Shown here piece by piece: positions 10,448 to 22,862 of a DNA stretch of 64,000 nucleotides. Under the pieces are notes generated by a model. The model was given only the letters and a program-made list of their open reading frames with translations. It searched no databases and had not been told where the DNA came from. The position numbers and the translations under genes were made by a program. How positions within the stretch are numbered: the stretch's first letter is position 1; each line of letters opens with the position of its first letter. Source of the stretch: Melieria omissa (lineage: Eukaryota; Arthropoda; Insecta; Diptera; Ulidiidae); assembly GCA_963971225.1 (NCBI GenBank), contig OZ020267.1, forward strand, positions 152,201,920 to 152,265,919, read 5' to 3'.

Positions 10448-10951
10448 CCCTTTCACTATTTTGTTGCCATATAGCAACATGCTACTTTGGGGACCTCTGA
10501 ACCCCTTTGTGGTTTCAAGAATAAATTTGTTGTTGGTCCTTAGAATAGTTTGAAGTTTTAGGAAAAATACGAAATTAATAAACTGAATGTTTAAGCTTAA
10601 GTAAAAGAAGTATACACTTTTTTAAGGGTATATCTTGACATGGTAAAGGAAGAAGAAGCAGAAAAATTAGATAACTTTTTGAACTTGATGTTTTCTTCAA
10701 TTTAGTTATTTTTTTTTAATATTTTTTTTTAATATTTTTTTTTTTTAATTTTTGTTTTCTTAATTTTAGATGAAGTAAATGAAGAAATATTCAAGTTTTT
10801 GTTATGCGTAAAAAGATGTATGTTTATGTTTATGTTTGAGTATAAAAATTAAGAAATTTCTTATGAAATGTTGCTAATAAAACCACATAAAATCCTAAAA
10901 CATAAAATTTAAAATTTCAACTTTCCCCAGTAAAAATCTGTAGCGAAAGGG
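10448..10951. mobile_element. TTAA-type (piggyBac-like) MITE, family A
   Basis: CCCTTTCACTATTTTGTTGC... after TTAA (10444-10447) and ...TGTAGCGAAAGGG before TTAG (10952-10955). Nearly the whole sequence aligns to 33087-33464 and, inverted, to 3490-3800, including a GAAGAAGAAGCAGAAAA block. It carries no protein. It starts 26 bp after the pogo-like element ends, so the two insertions are neighbours. Confidence 0.85.
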
Positions 10952-10955
10952 TTAG

Positions 10956-13900
10956 CTATCCACCAAACACAAAATTAACTTGAAATTTTTATACAACAAA
11001 TTTTGCTCAACCGCAAACACCTCAAACCAAAAAGCATATACGCAACACTCTAATTTCATATGAATTGCCTGAAAATATGAACTAATAAAACGAATTATAG
11101 AGCAACGACAAACTAAGCACAGCCAACTCGCATCGAGTGCTCCGCAATGGCAGTTCAAATATGCAAACTTCTCACGTGCAACAACTTTTTAAGTAAAACG
11201 CAAACATTGCCAGTTGCAGGTATCTCGCTGAACAGTTGCTGGCGTGCAGTTTTTCTTTTTCGATAGTTTCGAAAACTTTACACACTAAAGTGGCACATTT
11301 TTCTTTGCAAATGCTTCACAATTGCGCAAAGTTTTCGCTTATGCACAGCCAGCCAGCGACAGTGAGTGGTGCAAGGAACGCGACAACCGACCGACACAAC
11401 AATAAAAAAAACAACGCATTTGTAGCACTAATGTTGATTTTTGCGCTTTTGCCGCGACTGCAAGGCACGTACGCTGCGCCACTTATCGGGCCGCGCGCCT
11501 CCGCCTCTGCCGCCGCTGCTGCCGCACCGCACGACACGCTGCAGCAGCGCATACAACATAACAATTGCACCAAAGTGGCAATAAAATTGTTTTAAAAACT
11601 TTTTAATATTCGCCTGTCGGTGCAATTGTTGTTGTTGTTGTTCTGGTTTTGGTGTAACAAAAACGTTTGTGCACCCACACTCAGCATTTAAGAGTGCTGT
11701 GCATGTTGCAATTGCGAAAGCGAGCGAGTGCTCAAAAGTTTCGAGGAAGACGCCAAATGTGGAAAAAAAATGAAAAATATAGAATTTCGCAAGTTTGCGA
11801 TATCTTTTGGGCCGAGCGCGCACGCAAGACGCCGCCAGCAGCGTGACTGCAGTAAAAAGCCAACGCACACACGGACACGTAGACTTGAGAATTGAGAACT
11901 GCGCAGCAAAGCAGCCAGCACCCACTGGAAATGAGGTCACTTAAAGAGGCAGCAGCCGCCGCCGCAGTCGCAGCAAAGAAAAACACAAAACTGCCAAACA
12001 TGTTGAGCAGAAATTAGAATAACTTTGCAAATATTATGATTTTTCGCTAAAACTGCGCGCCAGACAACCGGCGGCCCGTCAGCGGCCGCTAATAGGCACT
12101 ATGGAGGCTGGCGCAGGGCAGCAAAGGCTGCGCTCTTGCATTGCAGAACACTCATACGACCCCCTGCGCGCCACTACGACAGCCGCGGCCGCGCTCGCGC
12201 TCGCCTCCGCCATCCCACTTTGTCGCTCTGCGAAGAATCGCTGCTAATAGTGCTGATAATTTTTAGAAAACTTTTTTCTTCTTGCTTCTACTCGTTGCAT
12301 TTATTGCTGTTGTTGTTGTTTGAGTGCTTACATATTTACTTTGCTCTAACAACAATTGCAAATGCATTCGCGCGTTCGTTTTGCTAGATTGCGCCGCTAA
12401 GAACTGCAGCAACAACAACAACAACAACCAGTGCGCAGCAGCAAATCAGCAGAACAAGAAGAAAAACAAGAAGAAGAAGAAGAAATTGCAAAAAGCAACT
12501 CACAAAAAATTGAAAGCTACAACAACAACAATGAGATGGCAAATAGTGCGCCGTCTAACGAGAATTTGCAAATACGGCAACGACAGCGACGGCAGCGAGG
12601 AGCACTTCAAATGGCCACGAATGCACTTGACGCGCCGCCACGGACGGATGGCCGGACGGACGGACGGACAAGCGAACCTAGACGCACATATGTGCGCGAT
12701 AAGCCGCAGTAATGCAACAGGGTGCCGCCACTGGGGTTGTACGAGGCGACTCGAGCAGCAAAGCGCGATACAACAGTTGTGCAGCGACTTGCGGCGCCAA
12801 CAATAAGTGAGATTAAAGCCTGAAAAAATTCGTTTAAATGGGTTTGGTCGGTTCAGCACATACCAGGAAATGATTACAGATAAGATTAGGTACGAAGAAA
12901 TTTCCAAGAAATGTTTGGAAACAATTTTGCAGAGTAAATGTTGACTGAGCTTTGAGACTTTCACATCAAACTTTTTAAAATTTGGTATAGAAGAAAAGAT
13001 GTATTAGAGTTATAGCTGGAACAATGAGAGCAAGAATGAAGTGAAATGTGAAGAATTGTGTTCAAGGTGGATTTTCGAGGTAGCAAATTCTTCTTGCACT
13101 CATTTTACTAAATCTACGCCCAGTTATAAAACAAATAAAGGAATGTATGTAATAACATTATAGGAAAATTTATGTTTAATTTTATGTAATATTTTCCACT
13201 TAAATAAGTAAATAAGTAAACAAATTTTTTTATAACAAATTTTTTTTCGCTAAAACTTTTTATTAGTACATCTTACGTATCTAATGTTGCACATCAAAAG
13301 ATAGGTATGAAAAATACATTTCGTTTGATACCCATATCGTGTAAATAAGTTGGAGATTAATTGAGTTTCTTGATAAAAACTTTGAACTTTGACGCCGAGC
13401 CACGCCTTTTCTGGGCATTTCCCAGGCAAAATTTTTAGTTTGTTTGATGCAGGAGCCAACCCTCGTTATAAAAGCGTTCTCATTGGTTTTTTTTTTCACG
13501 AGGGTTCGCAATACTGTTCGCAATACCCTCGACGAAAGTGGGGTTTTTTGGACATTTTTGTCGAAAACACAGTTTGAATATATTTTTTTTGTGTTGGTAT
13601 CTTAAGCAAATTTGTTGGTCGTTAAAATATCTATAAACTTGTCGAAAAGAGTAAAGTGATATTCGAAACGATTTAGGACCTATTAGCATTACACGTTCGA
13701 AGACTTAAGCGACGAACTCGACTCGAGCAAACTTCAAAGTCAGATTTCTCTTAAACTAGAGCCAATCCAGCCAAATCTCAACTCAGTTACCTATAGAAAG
13801 TCGCTCAGTAGGTCCCCCCATGTCTGTTTTTAATGAAATTAATTATTATTAAATTAATAAATAAATTAATAAAAAAAATAAATTAAATCTATGAACCAAT

Positions 13901-16900
13901 TCATTGTGCTGCAAAAGCACAATGATTTAATCACAAGTTTGTTATATTTCTTTAGAATCTTTTTCAGTAATTGTAATTCTTTTTTGTAACTTACGCTCCC
14001 CAATTCTTAGCAAAAAAACAATAAAACATTTTTGATTCAGTTTTCAACTACACAAATTGAAGATCTTTTTAACATTTCAACCGCTCGCAGCCCTTTAAAA
14101 ATGCCTCCGAAATGTCAAAATGCTGCAAATTATTTCTCAAACTAATTTAATCAGAAATTGAATTTCAAAAAATTCCACCAAATATACACAAAATTCACCT
14201 ATTTTCATATGTAAATTTAAAAAAAAATCTTACAAGAAACAAATTTCTCGACATGAACTCGAAAATGCTCAAAATTTTTTTAATTTTTTTTTCCATAATT
14301 TCATTTTTTGTCATTGAAACAAGTTTCCATATGTTGATGAATTTTTCAGTGACCTTGAAGTGTACTTTAGTGTGATTCTGTGTCATTTTCTCTGCCGATA
14401 AGTTGATCATTAGTTGATGGATAATTCCTCAAAACTACACAAACTAAATTATATCAAAGCATTATGGAAACAAAATCGTTTGCGCTTTTTTGTCTTAAAA
14501 TGAGTAAACCAACAGCCACCAATTTAAAAATTACAAAATTCTTCGAAAACCCATTGCAAATTCTATTTCGAAATTCGTTACAGTAATCGACTTGCAGTCC
14601 GGAAATTTCTTCCAAGCGTCATAACTCATGCAAGTGTTGCTCGCTTTAAAGACATCATAAATTCTGCTAAACGATCGTAAAAATTGCAATTAACATGCAA
14701 ACCCTGTTTCACTGGAAATGAGCACACATGCACACACACACGCACACACAGACACATGCACAGTCCGCATGTTCAGCACTCGCAGCAGCAGCCTCGAAAA
14801 GTTTTTCATTTAACATTCGCGCGTTTCTAATTGCGTTTCCAATTCTAAGGCAAAGAAACACTAAACACAAACAACAAAATCAACACAGCTTCTACAACAA
14901 CAACAACAAATCATCCATAAGAAGCCAACAAAGGCCAACCCCAATGCAAGCGGCAACAACAACAAGTTCCCAGCACGGCCCAACTCGACCGACCGACAGT
15001 CGACTGTCGACCTGTCTGTTCGCCTGCCAGTCAACCCCACCCATGCGCCGCTTTCCCGCATTTCCAACCCCTACAAAGCGCACAGCTGCTGCGTCTTGCG
15101 GCCATCGATGCACCCGACGGCAAAAATCATCGTTTGGCATCACGAAAAAGCTCCAGTGGCGCCGATTGACGATCGACTTGGCGTGTCGATCGGCAACGTC
15201 CCGCGCACAACGTTGTTGCTTTTGCACTCGTTTGCTGTTTTCTTTTATTTCTGCGACTGCTTCATCTCCATTTGATTTTCATTAGCTGCGCATGCAATTT
15301 TTTTTCTTTTGTTGTTGCATTTTTTCCTCTCTCGCAGTTTGCTCGCGCATGTTCGACGCTGGAATTATTAGCTGAATGGCAGCGAGTTGTTGTTGTAGCG
15401 AGCAATGCTGTTATTACTGCCGGAGATGTGCTGCTGCAGTTGCCGTTGTTGGTTGTCGTTATTGTTGTTGTTGCGCTGACCTTGAAAATTAACTCGGCGT
15501 AAAGCATTCAAAGACGATCGGCGAGAAGCAGCGCTGCATTCTGATTACGGTTGCTGTATGCAGTGCATGCGCTCTCTCGCACTCTGGCTCTCTCTTCTTC
15601 TGTCTTCATACTGCAATGCGTTGAAGGTTCTGATAGCTGAGTCTCGCAATCACAGCTGCATGCAAACTGAGGTCGAATCTCAGTTTTCTTCTTAATCCTG
15701 ATGCTTTTACATCTCTTCCCCTCTTTTTTCTTCTTCTCTTTTTACTTTGAATTCAACTTCAATTTTGTCTTCTTCCAATTCTACTACTAATCCAATTCAT
15801 GGCTCAATCATTCTCTAAATTCTACAACAACAAATCCATAAACTCACACACTCTCTGCCAACTTGTCAGCGCTTCTCCGTTACACCTCCCCTGCCTCCCT
15901 CCCCTAATACGAACGTCGCCTAGCTTAATCGCATCGCGCACAATTGCACAAATTAGCAATGAATTGAAGTGCTTTTTAATAAAAATCCAAGGCGCCACAA
16001 AAAATCGCATTCAAAATGTTTGAAGTGAACGAAAGCGTCAGCCCAAATTAGCCAAACGGCCCAAAAACAATAACGAAAATAACATAAAACAACAACAACA
16101 ACATCAATGCAAAACAAACCAAACGTAAATAATTGCCTACGTTTCCGTAAACACCAAAAACAATACTACAAACACGAATGTGAAAACAAAGCAGAGCACA
16201 CGAAACGCCAAACGCCGCTTGGTCGCTCCTCGCCTCCTCCCCCACCCATTCCAGCCCACAACTCGCACAAATTGAAAATGGCAACGAAGGAAACACACCA
16301 ACAACAACAGCAACGAAAGAGCCAAAAGAAAAAATCAAATTCATTGAATTAGAAAATTGATAAAGGCAACAAAGTAGAAACAATAACAACAAAAGCAACA
16401 GCCGGCGCAGCATTTTGCCGAAATGCGAACGAAATTCCCAAATGAATAAATTACCGGCAAAAGTTGTAAACGAGCAAAGAGACGAAACGAAACGAAAGCA
16501 CACAAAACCCCTAAATAAGTGGCAACAAAAAAAATATTGTTGATGAAAAATTAGACTTTTGTGTGAAAATCGCTAAAAGAAAAACGGATTGTTGGCGGAA
16601 ATTAAGCGTCGGCATGTTTTAGGATGCACACCGCTGACCAGGACGAAAGGACTGAAGTGAGCAACATGAAAGGGATTAAGCCAGAATTTCAAAATGAAGA
16701 TAATACAAATAATGTAGATAAAACAACACAACTAAAGCAACAATACCGCTGATGATGAACCGAAAACGGGCGGAGTAATGACACAGCTGTATTTCAATGC
16801 TAATTTGTACACAACAAAAGCTCAAAGACAATCAGAACGACAAAATGGACACAAAGCAGAAGGATAGGCTATAAAAAGCCAAAAGTGGAGAAGAAAATCT

Positions 16901-17307
16901 GAGCATCAATGCGGAAGGAGTTGAAGTGGTCGTTTGAAGAATGGGAATATTTTTATTGTTGAAAAAAACCAAATATGTCGGGTATAGTTTTTTAATGTAA
17001 TTTTACTATATAAAAGAAAGAAAAAGAAAAGATAAAAAGAAAATTGATGATCTCTATTTGCGATTATCTTTCCCAGTTGGTATACGAATTCAATTGGTCG
17101 TAGAGGTCACTAAAATTGTGTTCTTCTGCGTCTACCTGATGCTGTCTTAGATATTGGTATTTCAAGGTCCTCAGCGAAGAGAGAGACCGTGTGAGGACGT
17201 CCTTTCATCCCTTGGTGTAACCAACTCGAGAAGTAGCACGAAAATCAGAGACGCCTAGGTTAAACTTTTAGGCATTCCGTAACCCGGTTATGATATGTTA
17301 TGGTTAA
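10956..17307. other. Long host noncoding stretch
   Basis: No gene supported. 11100-12900 is a CpG- and CAG/CAA-rich block with GACG tetranucleotide repeats (12647-12671). 12900-14700 is AT-rich. 14700-16500 is again CAA-rich with a (CA)n run (14729-14750) and CT-rich tracts (15580-15780). Open frames of 100-185 codons here are composed of His-Thr, Gln, Lys and Ser runs and show no domain. The alternation of GC-richer and AT-rich blocks would fit conserved regulatory islands, which needs comparison with related genomes. Confidence 0.5.
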
Positions 17308-17311
17308 TTAA

Positions 17312-18551
17312 CCCTTTCGACCCCGAATTGTACCCTGTGTCTCGATTTATCGATAATCAATTATTTCATGGTTAACTTTTTGGTATTTAAATAATGAAAT
17401 ACTTTCCTAAGAAGTGTGCACACGACATTTGAAGTCACCACGCCTCTTTGTTAGAGTTCTAGAGCTAGTTTACTTTTGAATAATTTTAGCTTAAAACGGG
17501 TTAAATAAATTTTGTATTAATATTTTTTAATTACAGAAAAATTATGTAATTCTTATGCAAAAATACAAAAATATCACTTTTTGATTTTATATAACCATTA
17601 TTAAAGAAACAGGGTTTTGATCAAACGCGCCCAATTCGTAGACTTCAATTAGAACACAAACTTTCCCTTATATCGCTACAAATTACACTGCACAACAAAA
17701 TCAATTTTTTTTTTAAATAACAAGGTTCTGACAACGGATTCTGGTAGAGGGGACCAAAAAAAAGATATACGTGTATCGGCGTTTTGAAAGTTTACATTTG
17801 AGTTTTTTAGGGGGTCAAAGTTTTCCCCTTTTCGCGCATTCTTATGGTGAATCGGTATACGAAAACCATATAACATCACATTTTAGGTATATGATGTGTT
17901 CACCAACTTCGTGTAAAATACTACGAAGAACATTTTTGTGGAGCATTTTAACCCTGTAACTCCTATTTGTATGGGTCAATTTGATCCTTTTTTCTAAAAT
18001 GCCAAAAATGTCCTGTAAAACAGGGCTTTTTAAGGACAAAATGTACCACAAAAATAATCGCCACAAAATTCTACTATAGGTCTCTGAATACATTAAAGCT
18101 CAGAAATTTACTTGCACGTTAGAATTAAACCAAAACTAAAAATTTGTTTAAGTGTTTATTTCGTATTTAATCAAAATTGGTACTAAAATCTCCTACAAAA
18201 CTTGATTTTTGAGGGTTAGTGTGTATGGGAAAAATTTTGAACGCAAAATTTCACTATAAGTCACCGTACAAAAACCCTATATATATATATAAATAGAAAA
18301 CTGAGAACAATTAGGGGTATTTTCATTCATTATATTTTTTGTTTAGCTCTTGGCAATATTTTTTTTTGTGTTGTGCAGTGTTATTGGAAGTTTTTTTGGG
18401 GATAACAGTAACATTTTTGTAATTTGCTTTGAATGCACTTCTAAAATTATTAATTTTTTCGTGTTAATTTAAATTAAACCCATAAATCAATGGTAGCTTT
18501 TTCTATGAAAAGTTGTCAAGTTGCTCTCAGGCAACTTTGGGGTCGAAAGGT
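17312..18551. mobile_element. TTAA-type (piggyBac-like) element, family B, with nested CACTG element
   Basis: Starts CCCTTTCGACCCC after TTAA (17308-17311) and ends GGGGTCGAAAGGT before TTAA (18552-18555). The TIR is 13 bp with one mismatch. A second copy begins at 40147 with an identical CCCTTTCGACCCCGAATT start. After removing the nested element (17686-18380 plus a TTA) it is about 540 bp. No transposase frame. Confidence 0.87.
17686..18380. mobile_element. CACTG-ended element with 3-bp TSD (CACTA/EnSpm-like)
   Basis: Starts CACTGCACAACA and ends TGTTGTGCAGTG, flanked by TTA (17683-17685 and 18381-18383). The paralogous family B copy at ~40575 lacks this insert and shows a single TTA in 'caaattactggaa'. 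That empty site confirms both the boundaries and the 3-bp duplication. CACTG ends with 3-bp duplications point to the CMC (CACTA/EnSpm) group, but no transposase is present. A partial copy is at 25733-26195. A minus-strand frame reading GFRIPIHHKNARKGENFDPL is partly shared by both copies. Confidence 0.85.
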
Positions 18552-18555
18552 TTAA

Positions 18556-19873
18556 GTAATTAAATATTCAAGCAAAGCATTAATCTCTCTTTTGTACTAC
18601 AAGAATCAAAAATATTGCTCCATGTGTTGAAATGGTCTTTGGGTTAGTTCACAACACCCACAATCTGTGTCAGCGAGTAGAAGATTTCTCGACCAATTGC
18701 AGCGTCATTTGCTCAACAAGTCACTCTCCCACTCTACTTATAGAAAATTTGTTCATATGTGTTTGTATGTGTGTGTGTGTGTTGACTCTTCTAAGCTCTC
18801 AATCCATAGACTGTTGCTCTGCCATTGACTGCAGTTTTCCGCTGCTGTTATTGCCAGTTCTATTGCCAGTTGTTGTTGTTGTTTCTTTGCTCTTATCGCC
18901 TGCACACTCATACTCATGTAGTATTTTTCTATTACACATTTTCAAGGTCCTTGGAATAGTGTTTTTTCATTGTTGCCATTTTAAGCATTTCTTCCATTGC
19001 GATTTGGTTGCAGCTCGCCGCTGACTTTGCCCGCTTTTACTTTGACCGCTTTTTTTCTCTTGAAACTGCGCACTTGACTGACAGCCTGATTGATTGGCAG
19101 CTTGCAATTTTTATGGAAATTGTTGTTGCGGCATTTCAGCTAATGAGATGCCATGACGTGAATGCAGCGCACAACAACAACAGCAACAGCAACAACAAGA
19201 AACTGCGCCGATCAAATTGCCAAAGTTGAGCGTTGATTATATTTGCGTTGGTGCAGGAAAGCGAAACTTCTTTTCAATTACAAAAACTATTTACACATTT
19301 CAATAACAATTTTTTGTGGCTTAACGAGTTTCGCTGCGCTTCCGCGCTTCCTTGAATTGCTGCCAAAGCGGCGCACGCGCAGCGGAAGCATTTCTCTGCA
19401 GCATTGCTCGCCGAGTGCGGCAAAAACCATTTCGAATTCAACTTGTAATTTCAAATTAGTTGAATTTTTATGGTAGTTAGTATTACAGCAACAACAGCAA
19501 CACTAGCCAGAATAAATTGTATAGCATTGCTGGCCACCGCAATGAAAACAATTTCAAGGTTTCAACGGTGCGTTTGACACTTTTTTCCTGATGTGTTTCT
19601 TACATATTTGTTTTCGTTCGAGCTGAAACTCAACGCCGATTGCCATAAATTTTTCAATTTGCCACAATGTTTTCACACAAGTGACGAGCGCCGCGGCCGT
19701 TCGATTCGCACTCGAACGCACTTCAATCACGCTCGGCCGCGTCGCTCATCAGTAAGCAACACGCGAATGAATCAAGTCGCACCTGCTTTGGCTTTTGCGT
19801 ATTTCATTGGTCCAAGCGGGCGCGGAGCAAAAACACAAATTCACTAAGCCGATGCCTGCATTTGTAAGCGGAC
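18556..19873. other. Host noncoding DNA
   Basis: Contains a (GT)n run near 18765-18782, TTG-rich stretches and CAA/CAG runs (19171-19200). GC content rises in 19320-19400 and 19680-19760 with CGC-rich words. No domain-bearing frame, no transposon ends. Confidence 0.5.
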
Positions 19874-19877
19874 ATTT

Positions 19878-19953
19878 CGTCGCCTCAGAAAACAAATCTC
19901 GTATGTCATACTAGGCGCAATGGAACATACGACATTCGTTTTCTGAGGCGACG
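19878..19953. repeat. Near-perfect 29-bp hairpin (candidate pre-miRNA or micro-MITE)
   Basis: Arms 19878-19906 and 19925-19953 are inverted repeats (CGTCGCCTCAGAAAAC... / ...GTTTTCTGAGGCGACG) with two mismatches over 29 bp and an 18-nt loop. Size and shape (76 nt) match a metazoan miRNA precursor. On the minus strand one mismatch becomes a G-T wobble, making that transcript the more stable fold. The hairpin is also flanked by ATTT on both sides (19874-19877 and 19954-19957), which could be a short target duplication. I do not recognise a known miRNA in it. Confidence 0.6.
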
Positions 19954-19957
19954 ATTT

Positions 19958-20459
19958 ATCACTGTGTGTGTGAGCAATATTGGTAAAAGCGAATAAATCT
20001 GTCACAAGCTGAGACCCAGCTCCGTCTTTTTTACAGAAAACAAAACCTCTGGAAACCTCTGGACCCATGAACCCATAAAACCAGCTTTTGTTATGTAGCC
20101 GATTATCAGATCATCTCGGCATCTCGGCTCAATTTGGCAGCAATTATCGACTATTCTCCTATCAACTCATCACTTATCTATTATCTCGAATATATTCTTG
20201 TGACTTGGCCATCTTCTTCCAAGTATCTATTCTCCTGGAAGACAATAAAAAAGACGATGATTAAAGACAAAAATACGAAGATTACCTTCTGTTGATTTTT
20301 TAGGCCCAAATTAACAGATTTAAATATTTTTAGACAAGAAGTTAAATGCAAAAGATTTTCATATTATTTCATTCTCTTGAGAAAAGAGGCCTTTTCATGA
20401 CATTGACAGTTTCCTCATTGCCGTACTTATTCAATGAGTAATCAGTTGTTGATAAATGA
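19958..20459. other. Host noncoding DNA
   Basis: Unremarkable AT-rich sequence containing a short 'tctcggcatctcggctc' direct repeat near 20115. Nothing else supported. Confidence 0.45.
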
Positions 20460-20815
20460 GAGAATTACGTGAGGTTAGAAAGCAATTAATTATCTTGTCA
20501 AAGGTTAAACGAAAAGGACTATGAGAAAAGAAATTTTCATCTTGGTTGCGTTATGCCTTTGGCATTCTGTTACCTATTCATAAATGTTGGAAATGATTGA
20601 GGTTAGAGTATAATTAATCGTTTCGTCAAAGCTTACAACGAAAAGGACTTTGAGAATCTTGTATATGGTTTTGTATTGAAGTGAGGCGCTTTGTGTCGAA
20701 GTCATTTCCTTAACTGTTCAATAAGTAATCACTTGCTTATTGATGTTGAAATTAAGTAAGGTTATGTATAATAATTAATAGCTTTGACAAGGGTTCAAAC
20801 GGAAAGGACTTGGAG
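20460..20815. repeat. Three diverged tandem units, ~130-160 bp
   Basis: Three ordered copies of 'gaggttag...aattaatNNNNNNgtcaaagNttanaacgaaaaggact' are centred near 20500, 20630 and 20790, each followed by 'gaga/gagg'. Between them recur 'ttattcaNNNNgtaatcac' and 'tcattNcc' words. Units are strongly diverged. No coding capacity. Confidence 0.65.
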
Positions 20816-21149
20816 GAACCAATTGTTCACCTTAAGTGTGTTTAAAGCATATTTTCCCTCAAAATGAAACAATGATTCAGATTGAAGGTCGTTTTACACG
20901 GATTATTCATATAAATTGTCGGGAGTGTTCATGGACATTGCATCTCGACTATTGCCTCCCCACTTGACCAGCAAGTGCCCAGGCTTGCAAGAGCTTGAAG
21001 TAGATCTGGCCAACCTTAAGTTTAGACAGTTGTGCGGTCTTCAATTGGCAGCTCTTGACATCAAGTTGCCCAGTGGTTCCTAATCGCTAACCCAGTACCT
21101 CGTTTTAATAAAACAAAGTGTGTTCAGGAGTTCGAAATTCAGTAAAGTC

Positions 21150-21316
21150 CAGGAGCGGTTTCAGGGGGATGGGTTTGGGGTTAACCCCCCCCAAGAACTA
21201 GGATCGACTTTTAAACTACATACAAATTAAAACGAATTTTTTGGCATTTTATGAATCTTAAAGATTTACTTTTTTAAACACCCTTCCTCCGAAATATTTT
21301 TCTGAATCCGCCCCTG
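21150..21316. mobile_element. hAT-type MITE, 'CAGNGGCGGATTCAG' family, copy 1
   Basis: Starts CAGGAGCGGTTTCAGGGGG and ends in the inverse of CAGGGGCGGATTCAG. Flanks GTAAAGTC (21142-21149) and GTAAATAC (21317-21324) agree at 6 of 8 positions, as expected for an aged 8-bp duplication. Copy 2 lies inverted at 30209-30362. Length 167 bp, noncoding. Confidence 0.82.
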
Positions 21317-21324
21317 GTAAATAC

Positions 21325-22860
21325 AAACATTCTAAAACACTTCAGCATCTTCAATAGTTCCATTTCTACGTTACACTAACTGGTATCTGGTTTCAAACCA
21401 ACAACACTCAAACTATTAATCGAGTCCTGGGATCCTTGTGGCCTCAACTAATAACGAAACTTTTTATGAGCCAAACTTTGCAAATTTCCTAACTTGAATT
21501 GCTATTTTTAATTATATTTTTGCATTGCTATCCGCCTCAATTCGCTCATATGTCAATGTACTCAATCAGACGCCCTCGAAATCAATCAAATCACAGTTCA
21601 CGGCACAGCGAATCAACTCAACATCCAACAACAATGATACATCACAGCACACATGAGGCTTCCGGCTTCCACTGTCAAACATTTCTCATTAAAATCGCCA
21701 AATTAGTTTGAAGCCGGCGCTTAATTAATTTTTTTTTTATTCTCACAAACCCAAACACACACACAAACACACACACATACACACATTCAAACAAACTAAT
21801 AATACCCGCATTATTTGGACATTATTGTATTTTGTTCTCTGCAACTAACACAACTCATTCAGCGAAAGTGCCCAAATTGAACTCGAGCCATGTAATGCTG
21901 GACGGACAAAAAAACAGTGTATATAGCAAAAGTAATTAACCGTCAAGTGGCGTCGGAAAACATACAAATGAGCACACTTTAACAGCCTATTAACGAAAAT
22001 ATGTCAAGACAGTAATTAGTTTTTCATGTAAGTAGCTCGCAAATAAATAAAATTAATGTCAGACGACAGCGAGCGTCGGCGCAGACACACACACACACAC
22101 ACACAAAAAGGACATGAGCCACGTTTCACACAACCACAGTGCACACTATTTATATTCATTTGTATTGATGTGCGTATGTGTGTGCTCCTGCTTGTGTGTG
22201 TGTGAGTTTAGTGCTCTGGCACTTGCAATGCTGCCTGGAGTCAACAGCCAGCAAGCAACACCCGACAGTCGGTCATGGCAATAGGCCAGCGCCGACAATT
22301 GGAGCAGTTGTAATGTACATAAGTTTCCATAATTAATTTACCGTAAGCCCTAAGCAAGTCGGTGCCGTTACCGTTGCCGGTGTGGCAGGTCGTAATTAGC
22401 ACTGAGGCACTCAGGACTAATGCCGTGGCATCGCTGACGCAATGCAAATTAAATGGAGCCAGCAACGACAGTCAGCCAAGCCAGGCGTCTGCAAGTTGGA
22501 AGTGAAATAAAAGTATGTACATTCTTTTATTTTATTCTCTTCTTAAATCTCTAATGCGGCATTAAGTTTGTCAGATGAAGTGAGCCCAAGGGAAGCATTA
22601 ATTTTTTCAAAGAAGTTCTATTATTTCAAGGTAAGGTTTTTAGAAGTGCATAGCTTCTATCAATGAGACCACAGGTGTAAAAAAATTCATCAAATGCTTG
22701 AAATTTTATATATTTATGTATTTTCGTATAGAGACAAGTGGCACATAAGTCAATCGTGTTCTTGGTTATCTGACTATGAGTGTAGTTGATCCGTTGTTGG
22801 GGACATAAAAACATACATAGTTATACTACTTTCTTCTCTAACTGGAGACACTGTTTAAAT
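21325..22860. other. Host noncoding DNA
   Basis: (CA)n runs at about 21756-21782 and 22085-22105 and TG-rich sequence at 22170-22204. 21940-22480 has homeodomain-like TAATTA words and moderately GC-rich unique sequence, which looks like ordinary fly intergenic or intronic DNA. No gene supported. Confidence 0.5.
22085..22105. repeat. (CA)n microsatellite
   Basis: Ten CA dinucleotides in noncoding DNA. Confidence 0.9.
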
Positions 22861-22862
22861 TA

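Noticed and set aside
11428..11940. 170-codon minus-strand frame
   Set aside because: Contains Ala/Gly/Gln runs from CAG/GCC repeats and no recognisable domain. Overlapping frames of similar length exist on both strands.
14728..15285. 185-codon frame beginning with a His-Thr run
   Set aside because: Starts in a (CA)n microsatellite and proceeds through CAA/CAG repeats. Codon pattern follows the repeats.
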